Source: Candidatus Poribacteria bacterium
GTDB lineage: Bacteria; Poribacteria; WGA-4E; WGA-3G
DNA: 49,031 bases
Direction: 5' to 3'
Assembly: GCA_028818705.1 (NCBI GenBank)
Contig: JAPPNJ010000228.1
Coordinates: forward strand, 1 to 49,031
Shown here: piece by piece, positions 7,833 through 15,996 of the stretch
Numbering within the stretch: position 1 is the stretch's first letter
Layout of the letters: each line of letters starts with the position of its first letter
The notes under the pieces: generated by a model
Database searches by the model: none
What the model was told of the DNA's origin: nothing
Seen by the model: only the letters and a program-made list of their open reading frames with translations
Made by a program: the position numbers and the translations under genes

Positions 7833-9464
7833 TTATTTTAGCTGCGTAAGGCTGTGCTCATCGCGTACATACAGATACGCGCTTCTACCCGTAAAGTATT
7901 GCGCGTACACGTTTTCCCAATCGCTGTTTGTCAATTTCCATCGTGGTAAGGGGCCGAGTTTAAAATAGACGATATCTGCTTCCTCAAGAGGCTGAAACGG
8001 ATAATCCCCAATCGGTGCATCGCGGCGTTGTGGTATAAAAATAACAGCGTTATGAATGTTCTGCTCCGCTACCATCGGTGGCAATTTTTGATAGACAGGA
8101 TCCCAATTCTGATACACTGTCCCGATGCGGACGTAACTCCACACGATATTAACGCTGAGTAACAGAAAACATACCCCAACACCAATCGCAAGTCCACGCC
8201 TCTGAGCCCCTTTAAACCGCTCATATGGAATAAACATCCCGCGTGCTACCAACGGAATAAAACCGAGAAATGTCGATTCAGTATAATACCGCGCGTTTAC
8301 AGGTGTAAATCCCCATGTTGAACCTTCAAAGTAGAAGATGGAATAGAGCAGTAGATTGGCTATGAGTAGGGAAAGACAGAATACATCGTATTTGTTCCGA
8401 GAAGTGTGGAAGAATGGTAAAAGAACAAGAACCCACGGCAAAATTAACGGGACAAAGGCAATGAACCACATCAGTGATAGCTCAACTTCTTTTAACAAAT
8501 TGTGATGGTAACTGCCCCAGCCTAATGCATTGAAACTGATAGATGGGAGAATGTGCCGCCACGTCCTTTCGATCGCCCATGCCGGTGTAAAGATGCGCGC
8601 CTGTTCAATATCAGGTTCGTAGCCTTCCATTCGAGGACCAAATCCGATCTTGTCATAAGGCTGCGCAACCGTATGCGTAAACAAGAACGGATCTTCTGTG
8701 AAATGTGCATTCCACGCCGTACATACCGCAAGCATTACAACAAACGGGATAAAGAAAAATCCTAACCGTTTCACTGTAGTTAATAGGGTCTCTGTTCCAT
8801 CATGTCTCTGCTGCCATTGGGTAATGAGATGATAAATGGTCAATCCTGCCCCAACAACGCCAAAGACCACGGCGGAGAGCGGTCGTGTATTGAACGCATA
8901 CCCCAGCGCGAAACCTGAGAGAAGCGGGTAACCAATCCGAGTCAGAAGGGAGACACTACTTTTGTAATTTAATGTCTTGAGAAGCGCGAATAGGTAGAGC
9001 GAAAGATAGAAGCGACTCACTGGTTCACTGAACCACGTCGATCCCATGCCGAGCGTTGCTGGTGAAATGAGCGCAAGCACCGCGGTGACAAACGCAATAC
9101 CGTTGTGGATTTCTCCATATATTTCTTTTACGAACAGGTAGAGAAATATCAGCGCACCACCGGTTGCAAGCGCAGGAATAAGCCATGGCGCGTTGATAAA
9201 TACGCCGAACATTAGCATCAAGGCGTTTCCGAACGGATATTTAGAATACCATTTGCTATTGAGGACATTAATATGTGGAGAAGAGGAGAATCCGTGTTCT
9301 GGAGGTGCAGGGAACGAGAGTTTGCCCTCCGCAAACAATTTCGCTTGAAATAGGTACGAGACGGTATCCGGTTCAAAGTAGGAGAACTGGAAGTAGATGC
9401 CACATAGAAGGACCGATAGCAGCACACCAAGTATAGAAATGATGAAAATGGGTTTGATTTTCAT
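7833..9464 (-). CDS. Membrane GT-C glycosyltransferase (family 39/ArnT-like)
   Basis: About 543 residues with around ten hydrophobic segments, starting MKIKPIFIISILGVLLSVLLCGIY. The first extracytoplasmic loop holds the acidic motif FEPDTVSYLFQAKLFAEGKL, typical of GT-C enzymes that transfer sugars from polyprenyl-phosphate donors. A long C-terminal soluble tail follows the last helix. The longest frame starts at 9545. I prefer 9464, because a consensus promoter for the opposite strand (9493-9521) lies in the extra segment and the hydrophobic signal anchor follows this Met directly. The ribosome site is weak (TAGG). Acceptor and donor are unknown. Confidence 0.7.
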   Translation of the reverse strand: MKIKPIFIISILGVLLSVLLCGIYFQFSYFEPDTVSYLFQAKLFAEGKLSFPAPPEHGFSSSPHINVLNSKWYSKYPFGNALMLMFGVFINAPWLIPALATGGALIFLYLFVKEIYGEIHNGIAFVTAVLALISPATLGMGSTWFSEPVSRFYLSLYLFALLKTLNYKSSVSLLTRIGYPLLSGFALGYAFNTRPLSAVVFGVVGAGLTIYHLITQWQQRHDGTETLLTTVKRLGFFFIPFVVMLAVCTAWNAHFTEDPFLFTHTVAQPYDKIGFGPRMEGYEPDIEQARIFTPAWAIERTWRHILPSISFNALGWGSYHHNLLKEVELSLMWFIAFVPLILPWVLVLLPFFHTSRNKYDVFCLSLLIANLLLYSIFYFEGSTWGFTPVNARYYTESTFLGFIPLVARGMFIPYERFKGAQRRGLAIGVGVCFLLLSVNIVWSYVRIGTVYQNWDPVYQKLPPMVAEQNIHNAVIFIPQRRDAPIGDYPFQPLEEADIVYFKLGPLPRWKLTNSDWENVYAQYFTGRSAYLYVRDEHSLTQLK

Positions 9465-9492
9465 TAAGTTGCCTAAAAGTCTGCAGATAAAT

Positions 9493-9521
9493 TTGACATT
9501 TGCCTCTTGATAGGGTATAAT
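9493..9521 (+). promoter_or_regulatory. Consensus sigma-70 promoter of the his operon
   Basis: A perfect TTGACA (9493-9498) and a perfect TATAAT (9516-9521) are separated by 17 bp. Transcription would start near 9528, some 60 bases before the leader peptide and about 430 bases before hisZ. It lies between the divergent glycosyltransferase gene and the his leader. Confidence 0.85.
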
Positions 9522-9588
9522 ATCATTAAACCTAATTAAAATCATCGACTTTTAACAGCAAGCTTTTGCTTGCAAACGATGCCGAAAA

Positions 9589-9642
9589 ATGCTTAACGCT
9601 ATCCTATTTCATATACATCACCATCATTCGGTCGACTTCTGA
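9589..9642 (+). CDS. hisL: His-rich leader peptide of the his operon attenuator
   Basis: A 17-codon frame encodes MLNAILFHIHHHHSVDF and stops with TGA at 9640-9642. Five of six consecutive codons (9610-9627) are His (CAT, CAC). It lies about 60 bases after a consensus promoter and upstream of hisZ-hisG-hisS, as expected for a ribosome-stalling leader like enterobacterial HisL. No good Shine-Dalgarno precedes the ATG. A 5-codon frame (9579-9596) overlaps its start and might couple translation. The gene symbol is given by analogy, since the sequence is not homologous to E. coli hisL. Confidence 0.8.
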   Translation: MLNAILFHIHHHHSVDF

Positions 9643-9730
9643 GTAGAGCGGATGAGGGAATATGTATAAACATCATTGATACGAAGCAAGTCAGACTTGC
9701 CCGGACCCTGGTAAACACACCGCTCTCTCA
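9640..9730 (+). promoter_or_regulatory. Antiterminator helix of the his attenuator
   Basis: GAGTAGAGCGG (9641-9651), which begins on the leader stop codon, can pair with CCGCTCTCTC (9720-9729). That gives ten base pairs with a single bulged T, plus a T9640-A9730 pair. The terminator's 5' arm (9706-9716) lies inside this loop, so the two helices would cross and exclude each other. A ribosome finishing the leader would cover 9641-9651. One stalled at the His codons would leave it free. Confidence 0.7.
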
Positions 9731-9789
9731 CGCGTTATTCTGTCAACGCGTCTCAGAAAAGGAGCACACTGTTTACTGGGTTTTTTTTT
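9706..9789 (+). terminator. Intrinsic terminator of the his attenuator
   Basis: CCCTGGTAAAC (9706-9716) pairs with GTTTACTGGG (9771-9780), with one bulged T and one G-U pair, followed at once by nine T residues (9781-9789). The loop contains a second perfect hairpin, ACGCGTT/AACGCGT (9730-9751). The long branched stem just before the T-run is the expected default-off structure when histidine is plentiful. Confidence 0.75.
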
Positions 9790-9933
9790 GATTTTTTAAT
9801 CTATAAAGTTTTCGCTACGTTTTTGACAACGGAAAAAACGGGTTTCTGCCGAGAGCATGACGGGATTAATAAATTTTATATCCTGCACCTCAAAAATTGA
9901 AAATGGGTTCTTTTTATTTTAATAGATGGAGGG

Positions 9934-9949
9934 TGTACCCTTGGGTACA
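9934..9949 (+). promoter_or_regulatory. Small dyad upstream of hisZ start
   Basis: TGTACCC (9934-9940) and GGGTACA (9943-9949) form a seven-base-pair dyad separated by TT, ten bases before the hisZ ATG. It directly follows a GGAGGG (9928-9933). It could sequester the ribosome site or bind a regulator. Nothing further can be shown. Confidence 0.35.
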
Positions 9950-9959
9950 TGAAGAAAAA

Positions 9960-11396
9960 ATGGAAAAGTTTGATAAACCTACTGGAACGAGCGACTTTTT
10001 ACCTGAACAGATGGTTCAGCGAAATTTCGTCGAAAAGGTCGTTCGTGAAACCTTTGAAACCTATGGATATGCCCAAATTCAGACGCCACTGTTTGAATCT
10101 TTCGCGCTTTTATCTGCCCAGTCCGGTGAGGAAATCCGGCACAAAATGTTTACCTTTGTCGGTTCTGATCGAGTCGATTATGCCTTAAGACCCGAAATGA
10201 CAGCACCTGTTTGTCGTCTCATTGCTAACGGAGAACTCGGACACCTCCCTTATCCATACAAGCTCTACTACATTGGACAATGCGTCCGACAGGAGCCGAC
10301 TGCAGATGATGCCGAGGTAAAAATGGAATTCCGACAGGCTGGTGTTGAACTCATCGGACCCGCTTCTGCCCACGCCGATGCGGAAATTATCGCGATTCCT
10401 GTGCGTATCCTTGAAAAGCTTAACATTTCAAACGCAAAGCTAAAGATCGGAAATACAGGAATTTTTCGAGAAATTTTCAAACAGGTTTCGCTTGATACCA
10501 AGGATCACGGCGAAATTATATGGGACATTGATTATCTTGCGCGTCTGCGTGCGGAAGCGAAACTTTGGGATATTGAGACGCTCCGAGATGCTTTTAATAT
10601 GTTGCGACGCTCGCAGGGAACTGACTACCAAGGGGAATATAAAATTGAAGTTTCCATGATTCAGAAATTAACTGAGAGTAATGTTTCTACTTATGCAGAG
10701 CAGTTACCAATGATCGCTGAGGAGACTTATAAAGCAAGATGGCACCGTTACTTTAATATTGCTGAGGAGACCGCACAGCGTTGTATAGAGGTCTCAAAAA
10801 TTGCTGGGGACAGGGATACTGTCATGTCGGCATGGAAAGCACATCTTGATGGGACAGCGCAAGTAGCACGTCAAGAACTCCTCACGCTTTGTGATTGTTT
10901 GGAAAACTATGATATTACGGACTTTGAAATCAATTTGGGTATTACGCGCGGGTTCGATTTCTATACGGGAACGGTCTTTCAGATTGAATTGCCAGAGAAA
11001 CACCGACCGCTCTGCGGTGGTGGGAGATATGACAGACTGATTGAGTCTTTTGGCGGTTCATCGACACCCGGAGCTGGGTTTGCGTTCCAATTTGATGCAC
11101 TTGTAGAGGCATTTACTGATACAGGAAAGATAAATGTTAGCGGAAGAAAAGATTATTTCATCGCAGCAGAAACACCGGAAGGCGTGGCAGACGCACAGCA
11201 GCTCGCTGAAACGCTTCGGAGAAATGGCAAAAATGTGGAAGTTGATTTGATGGAACACGACCTGGGAGCACAACAGGACTACGCCAATCAAGCAAAGTAC
11301 GATTACTTAATCTGTTTGGCGCCTAACGAGCCGATCCGTCGAATTCAAATCAAAACTGGGGACACGCAAGTCGTCACTATTGATGATCTCTTATAA
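9960..11396 (+). CDS. hisZ: ATP phosphoribosyltransferase regulatory subunit HisZ (HisS paralogue)
   Basis: About 478 residues related to class II histidyl-tRNA synthetase. The histidine-site motif is present (RGFDFYTG near residue 330), as are CGGGRYD and LRPEMTAPVCR. The motif 2 loop of HisS (ERPQKGRYRQF) is replaced by VRQEPTADDAEVKMEFRQ, and motif 3 (GxSFGIER) has become GFAFQFDAL, losing the catalytic Arg. That points to HisZ, which binds HisG and makes it responsive to histidine. Unusually, about 85 C-terminal residues resembling the synthetase anticodon-binding domain are kept. The frame is open to a TTG at 9897. I chose ATG 9960 because MEKFDKPTGTSDFLPEQ matches family N-termini. It is the first gene of the operon. 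Confidence 0.8.
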   Translation: MEKFDKPTGTSDFLPEQMVQRNFVEKVVRETFETYGYAQIQTPLFESFALLSAQSGEEIRHKMFTFVGSDRVDYALRPEMTAPVCRLIANGELGHLPYPYKLYYIGQCVRQEPTADDAEVKMEFRQAGVELIGPASAHADAEIIAIPVRILEKLNISNAKLKIGNTGIFREIFKQVSLDTKDHGEIIWDIDYLARLRAEAKLWDIETLRDAFNMLRRSQGTDYQGEYKIEVSMIQKLTESNVSTYAEQLPMIAEETYKARWHRYFNIAEETAQRCIEVSKIAGDRDTVMSAWKAHLDGTAQVARQELLTLCDCLENYDITDFEINLGITRGFDFYTGTVFQIELPEKHRPLCGGGRYDRLIESFGGSSTPGAGFAFQFDALVEAFTDTGKINVSGRKDYFIAAETPEGVADAQQLAETLRRNGKNVEVDLMEHDLGAQQDYANQAKYDYLICLAPNEPIRRIQIKTGDTQVVTIDDLL

Positions 11397-11454
11397 CAAG
11401 AAAGCAGGTCTACAAGTTCACAGCCTTCCACACTGTAGAAGAAGGAGAATCTAA

Positions 11455-12234
11455 ATGCAAACAGAATTACAACGGACACTGAAACTACTTTTACCGAAAG
11501 GGAGTCTACAGACGGATACGCTTGAAATGTTTCAGCGCGCCGGTTATGAACTCAACGGTTATGCCGAGACTGATAGGTCCTATCGGGCAACCTTCCGTAA
11601 CGATAGCGAATTTCAAATCAAAATTTCGCGTCCGCAAGAGATACCCGTCTACGTTGGCATGGATGATTTCTACGACGTAGGCATCACCGGTCAGGATTGG
11701 GTCGAAGAAACGGATGCCGATGTTGAAGAAATTTTGCCTTTGGAATATGGACGTATGGACATCCTTCTGGCTGTCCGAGAAGAAAGAAACGACATCAATA
11801 CATTCGAGGATTTGGTAAATCTCGCTGATAGAGACATCCGTATTTCTACTGAGTATTTGAACATCTCCGAGAAATTTATCCTTGAAAAGACGAAAAATAA
11901 GATCGCACCGGCGATTTTAACACCGTGGAAGCGGCTGAATACGATAGGTTCTTATCAGTCTCCAATCACGCTCATGTTGTCTTTCGGGGCGACCGAGGGA
12001 AAACCACCCGAAGAAGCCGATGCCATCATCGACAATTCCACTGCATCGCGGCGGACAATCAGGGCGAATAATCTCAAAGTGATTGAACTGTTACGAGAGA
12101 CTGAATCTTCTCTCATCGCGAATCCGAAGGCACTCAGAGATCCCTGGAAGCAGGAGAAAATTGAAGAACTCAAGCAGACGCTACAGAAAGGTTTGCGGAG
12201 ACGGCGGAGTCAGGCGCTCCCTGGACACATTTAA
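11455..12234 (+). CDS. hisG: ATP phosphoribosyltransferase catalytic subunit HisG
   Basis: 259 residues. HisG condenses ATP with phosphoribosyl pyrophosphate in the first committed step of histidine synthesis. Family features are LLLPKGSLQTDTLEMFQRAGYEL at the N-terminus, VGITGQDWVEE, LEYGRMDILLAV and the phosphoribosyl-binding loop DAIIDNSTASRRTIRANNLK. The chain ends soon after the catalytic fold and lacks the roughly 80-residue C-terminal regulatory domain of long-form enzymes. It should therefore depend on HisZ, whose gene ends 58 bases upstream. AGAAGGAGAATCTAA gives a strong ribosome site. Confidence 0.88.
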   Translation: MQTELQRTLKLLLPKGSLQTDTLEMFQRAGYELNGYAETDRSYRATFRNDSEFQIKISRPQEIPVYVGMDDFYDVGITGQDWVEETDADVEEILPLEYGRMDILLAVREERNDINTFEDLVNLADRDIRISTEYLNISEKFILEKTKNKIAPAILTPWKRLNTIGSYQSPITLMLSFGATEGKPPEEADAIIDNSTASRRTIRANNLKVIELLRETESSLIANPKALRDPWKQEKIEELKQTLQKGLRRRRSQALPGHI

Positions 12235-12354
12235 GGTCTTTTATCTATGGGATTTCGCTACGATTTTTCGTTGTCAGATCGTTGGTTTCTGATGAGGTCA
12301 GTGTGTTCTTGCGTGAGAGCCCAAGTTCATTAATATTTAAAAGGAGAAAAACTT

Positions 12355-13686
12355 ATGGCAGCCCCATTCATTAAACCGCGTGTTCCGCGAGGGATGCGAG
12401 ATATTCTACCTGAACAGATGATTCGCAGGCAACATGTTATAGATGTTGTTCGCGACGTGTTTGAGGAATTTGGGTTTGAACCCTTGCAAACACCTGCCCT
12501 CGAATTGTCTGAAGTCCTCACAGGTAAATACGGACCCGATGCTGAAAAACTCATCTATCAGGCAGGACATGTAGGGGGAAAGGAAGACATCTCCCTCCGC
12601 TACGATCTTTCGGTGCCGCTTTGCCGCGTTATTGCCATGTATCCGCAACTGCCCAAACCGTTTAAGCGCTACCAGATTGATCCTGTCTGGCGGGCAGAAC
12701 GTCCGCAAAAGGGACGCTATCGCCAATTCTTCCAATGCGACGCGGATACGGTCGGAACCGAGAGTATGCTCGCTGATGCTGAGAACGTCAACCTAATTTA
12801 TCAAGTTCTTACTCGACTCGGTTTCAAACAATTCGAGATTAACATCAACGACCGAAAATTAATCACTGGAATCGGGCAGTTCGCCGGTGTGCCTGATGAA
12901 CAACTGGGTGGTCTCTATCGATCCATAGATAAATTAGATAAAATTGGGCTGTCAGGAGTCAGGGGAGAATTGATGGAAAATCAGATTCCAGAACCCGTTA
13001 TTGAGAAACTACTCGCACTGCTTCAAATTGAAGGTGATACAATGACCGTCTTAGATGCGCTCTCTGAACAACTCGGTGATTCTGAAGTCGCAAGAGAGGG
13101 TATTGCAGAATTGGAAGAACTGAGTTCGTATCTTACAACACTCGGCGTACCAGGAGAGTTCTACAGGGTGAATGTTTCAATGGTACGTGGATTGGAATAC
13201 TACACGGGTCCGATTTATGAGACCGTTGTCGAGAAACCAAAAATCGGAAGTATCACTGGTGGCGGCAGGTACGATGAACTCATCGGCAGTTTTAGTAAGC
13301 AGGGTTACCCGGCAACAGGCACCAGTTTCGGTATTGAACGTATTATTGACGTGATGGAAGAATTTGATATGTTCCCATCAACTGTAGGCAAAACGGTAAC
13401 ACAGGTGTTAGTAACCGTTTTCGATGCAGAACTCGCCCAAGAATCTCTGAAAGTAGCAATGCTTCTACGCGATAGTGGTATCCGTACCGAAGTCTATTGT
13501 CGCCCGACACGCATCAGCACACAGATGAAATATGCCGATAGCAAAGGTATACCCTACGCTGTTATCCTCGGGTCTGATGAAGTAGAAGCCGGCACAGTCG
13601 CGGTTCGGGACCTCGCGAGTCGAGAACAGCAGGTTGTCCCACGGGAGAAACTTGTTGAACACATTCAAGAATTAGCAAGGACCTAA
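12355..13686 (+). CDS. hisS: Histidyl-tRNA synthetase
   Basis: 443 residues with all class II signatures intact. Motif 2 is YQIDPVWRAERPQKGRYRQFFQ (about residues 104-125), the histidine-binding motif is RGLEYYTGPIYE, GGGRYDELIG follows, and motif 3 is GTSFGIERII (about 321-330). A C-terminal anticodon-binding domain starts around TQVLVTVFD. The LRYDLSVPLCR variant resembles the archaeal/eukaryotic-like HisS branch. AAAAGGAGAAAAAC precedes the ATG. It charges tRNA-His and so consumes the product of the upstream genes. Placing it under the His-codon leader links charging capacity and biosynthesis. Confidence 0.9.
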   Translation: MAAPFIKPRVPRGMRDILPEQMIRRQHVIDVVRDVFEEFGFEPLQTPALELSEVLTGKYGPDAEKLIYQAGHVGGKEDISLRYDLSVPLCRVIAMYPQLPKPFKRYQIDPVWRAERPQKGRYRQFFQCDADTVGTESMLADAENVNLIYQVLTRLGFKQFEININDRKLITGIGQFAGVPDEQLGGLYRSIDKLDKIGLSGVRGELMENQIPEPVIEKLLALLQIEGDTMTVLDALSEQLGDSEVAREGIAELEELSSYLTTLGVPGEFYRVNVSMVRGLEYYTGPIYETVVEKPKIGSITGGGRYDELIGSFSKQGYPATGTSFGIERIIDVMEEFDMFPSTVGKTVTQVLVTVFDAELAQESLKVAMLLRDSGIRTEVYCRPTRISTQMKYADSKGIPYAVILGSDEVEAGTVAVRDLASREQQVVPREKLVEHIQELART

Positions 13687-13737
13687 ATAGTTTGTCCTGT
13701 TGGATATTCAAAATGACAACGGGGGTGCTGTAGGAAA

Positions 13738-14925
13738 ATGAATCGATTTTATCAACGTCCCTATTTCACTCGCTGTATACTTTTGCTCTTTTGCATTGTT
13801 CAGGCGGTGCAGTTGACAAGTGCAGGGTGTAGCCATAGCAAACCGTATTACCGTTCTGACGTTCCAGAAATTGGAAAACGTGATGCTGAAATAGAGGGTG
13901 TGCTTCATTATCGTCTTTTGCTGCTCGGAGATGGAGGAGAGCCAAGGCGAGATGAACCCGTACTTAAGACCCTCGGTGAATGGGCAAGAAAAGACGCTGC
14001 GAAAACGAGTATTGTCTTTTTAGGCGACAATATGTATCCAGACGGAATGACGGAACGGAAAAAACATGAAGCCGAGAAGCGCCTCACACCACAAATCGAT
14101 GTTGTCAAAGTCTCTGGTGCCCACGGGTTGTTCATTCCTGGAAATCATGATTGGGCATCAGGAAAAGCAGAAGGGCTTAGCGCAGTTCTTACACAAGAAA
14201 AATTTATCAATGAGGCACTTGCTGGCGAATTAAATTTCCTGCCATCTGGAGGCACACCCGGCCCAGTGGCGCTTGAGCTTCCGAAAGCCAACCCCGCAGT
14301 CCGGCTCATCCTTCTGAATACACAGTGGTGGCTCCACCGACATGAGAAACCACAGAAATCGCCTGAAGCAGTTATTGAAGAACTCATCGAACTGTTAGAC
14401 ACGGAATTACCAGTGATTGTTGTAGGACACCATCCGCTGGAAACTTATGGACCGCACGGAGGGTACTTTGACTGGAAATACCATCTTTTTCCTGTCAAAT
14501 TTTTAAAAAAGTGGGCATGGGTACCAGTACCTATATTGGGCTCCATAGGGCCTTACTGGCGGAAACACCTGTACAAATCTGACCAGGATATAAGCGGCGA
14601 GCGGAACAAAAATATGGTGGCGCAGCTGAACCGAGCATTTTCGGCACGGAAGTCCACTGACCAAAATACACCACTTTTAATCTATGCCGCCGGACATGAA
14701 CATTCTCTACAAGTTTTGACAGACGATGTCGTAGACTATTTTCTCATCAGCGGGGCTGCTGCGAGTCGGAAAGTGACGGAAGTGATGTCTGGCGAGAATA
14801 CGCTATTCGCACATCAGCATACCGGTTTCATGGCAGTCGATTTTTTTGTCGACGGAAAAATTTTGCTGCGGGTGGTCGAACCTGAGAGAAAAGGTGTTCT
14901 CTTTCACCGATGGTTGGCTAATTAG
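13738..14925 (+). CDS. Lipoprotein calcineurin-like metallophosphoesterase
   Basis: 395 residues. A signal peptide ends in the lipobox TSAGC (Cys31), so the mature protein should be lipid-anchored. The metallophosphoesterase motifs appear in order: LLGDGGE, FLGDNMYPDG, GNHDW, VVGHHP and AAGHEHS. Together they supply the Asp, Asn and His ligands of a two-metal centre that hydrolyses phosphomonoesters or diesters. The substrate is unknown. Purple-acid-phosphatase-like enzymes with this GDN-MYPDG spacing are plausible relatives. It follows hisS by 51 bases but is unlikely to belong functionally to the his operon. Confidence 0.8.
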   Translation: MNRFYQRPYFTRCILLLFCIVQAVQLTSAGCSHSKPYYRSDVPEIGKRDAEIEGVLHYRLLLLGDGGEPRRDEPVLKTLGEWARKDAAKTSIVFLGDNMYPDGMTERKKHEAEKRLTPQIDVVKVSGAHGLFIPGNHDWASGKAEGLSAVLTQEKFINEALAGELNFLPSGGTPGPVALELPKANPAVRLILLNTQWWLHRHEKPQKSPEAVIEELIELLDTELPVIVVGHHPLETYGPHGGYFDWKYHLFPVKFLKKWAWVPVPILGSIGPYWRKHLYKSDQDISGERNKNMVAQLNRAFSARKSTDQNTPLLIYAAGHEHSLQVLTDDVVDYFLISGAAASRKVTEVMSGENTLFAHQHTGFMAVDFFVDGKILLRVVEPERKGVLFHRWLAN

Positions 14926-15264
14926 TCCTTTAACCTAAATTTGACTTCAATCCGTAGGTTGGGTTAAGCGGGCATGAAAATTTAAACACTGCTGACACGG
15001 AAATCTTTGAACTTTTGAAGGACTTAAGTATTTCAACATACTGGCGAAACCCAACGCTTCCACTATTCTCTGACAATACATCGTTTTCCCTTGGTGTTAT
15101 CCTAAATCGTAAATTGCAGTTAAAAAAAGGCTTTCGAGAATGCCCTACAAGCCCTTTGCAAAAGATGCCCTGCTATGGTAACCCTGCCGAAAAAATACAC
15201 AAGGTTTGTAGCGGGGCTATAATTTACAGTTTAAGCTGCTGAAAATACACCTTTTGTACATACA
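14926..15264. other. Intergenic region built from inverted-repeat elements
   Basis: No convincing gene is present. A 75-codon frame at 15015-15242 runs through repeat sequence and has no ribosome site. The stretch holds the MITE-like copy at 14958-15055. It also holds a possible second element bounded by GTAAATT (15109-15115) and AATTTAC (15221-15227), with an inner CTACAA/TTGTAG pair (15145-15150, 15206-15211). Confidence 0.5.
14958..15055. repeat. 98-bp MITE-like element, copy 2
   Basis: GTTGGGTT (14958-14965) and AACCCAAC (15048-15055) are perfect inverted ends. The flanking GTAG before the left end is also shared with copy 1 at 7714. The core differs from copy 1. Confidence 0.55.
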
Positions 15265-15306
15265 ATAGGCAGGACAAAAGTAGGTCCTGCCTATGTTTAC
15301 TTTTTT
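15265..15306. terminator. Strong hairpin between convergent genes, bidirectional terminator
   Basis: ATAGGCAGGAC (15265-15275) and GTCCTGCCTAT (15284-15294) form a perfect 11-bp stem with an 8-base loop. A T-run (15301-15306) lies on the plus side, and a shorter T-rich stretch follows on the minus side. It lies just beyond the end of the minus-strand gene at 15320. Confidence 0.6.
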
Positions 15307-15319
15307 CTATTTTACGATG

Positions 15320-15649
15320 CTAACCTTCCGTTTTACGATTTTGGCGGGCATACCTTAAAAATTCCACATCTCGTAGATACGGCTCCACCTCTTCTAATTC
15401 AAATCGAATTTCTTGTAAATCTCCAACGATCTGATTTAAATCTGAATCCACTTGACGGTAGGTCTCTTGGGCTTTGTCGGGTTTATATCCCGATTCCCTC
15501 AGGTAATACGAAGTTCCTAACCAGACACACACGAGTGCAGTGATTGTTGTCGTCCCCGCAATTATTACAACAATAGTGGTAACCGCTGTGGCAAGTTTGA
15601 AGACCAAGAAGAATGCCAGAGCGAGAAAAATCAGTAGCAATAACACCAT
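15320..15649 (-). CDS. Small membrane protein with C-terminal helix (unknown)
   Basis: 109 residues. Two hydrophobic stretches form the first half (MVLLLLIFLALAFFLVFKL and VTTIVVIIAGTTTITALVCVWLG), followed by a charged helical tail rich in Glu and Arg. No family is recognised. GGAGGAAAGCAGAC precedes the ATG. The gene begins 15 bases after the end of the neighbouring small membrane protein, and the two share the pattern TITxL-x-VW-x-GxSY. They are probably diverged duplicates in one operon. Confidence 0.65.
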   Translation of the reverse strand: MVLLLLIFLALAFFLVFKLATAVTTIVVIIAGTTTITALVCVWLGTSYYLRESGYKPDKAQETYRQVDSDLNQIVGDLQEIRFELEEVEPYLRDVEFLRYARQNRKTEG

Positions 15650-15664
15650 GTCTGCTTTCCTCCC

Positions 15665-15901
15665 CTATTCACTCCCGCCCTTGGCGATTTGGATGAGTCG
15701 TTTCACTTCCTGTTTGAGAACAACCATTTCTTCTTGAACTTCATTCACTTTTTGCTGCAGCACTTCTATCTCACGTTGTGATGCTCCTTTTGTCAGCCCT
15801 CGTTTCTTTGCAGAATAGGAAATTCCCATCCAGACGATCAGGAGCGTTGTTATCGTGACACTCCCAAAAATAATAGCAATAACCAGAACGATTTGTCCCA
15901 T
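15665..15901 (-). CDS. Small membrane coiled-coil protein, PspB-like layout
   Basis: 78 residues: one transmembrane segment (GQIVLVIAIIFGSVTITTLLIVWMGISY), a short basic patch (SAKKRG), then a coiled coil (REIEVLQQKVNEVQEEMVVLKQEVKRLI). Length and layout resemble phage-shock protein B and similar membrane-anchored regulators, but identity is too low to name it. I chose ATG 15901 because GGAGGAAGTG is correctly spaced upstream. The frame extends to a TTG that overlaps this ribosome site. Confidence 0.65.
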   Translation of the reverse strand: MGQIVLVIAIIFGSVTITTLLIVWMGISYSAKKRGLTKGASQREIEVLQQKVNEVQEEMVVLKQEVKRLIQIAKGGSE

Positions 15902-15996
15902 TTTCACTTCCTCCAACTTTGAATAAAATGTAGTCTCATTTTATTAGAGTCGGCAGAACAGGAAAAGATAGTAAAAAATGATTGTCAGATTTATTT

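Noticed and set aside
9640..9790. T-box riboswitch upstream of the his genes
   Set aside because: The conserved T-box core (AGGGTGGTACCGCG-like) and specifier stem are missing, while a His-codon leader and competing helices are present.
15015..15242. 75-codon plus-strand frame after the phosphoesterase
   Set aside because: It spans two inverted-repeat elements and has no ribosome site or known motif.
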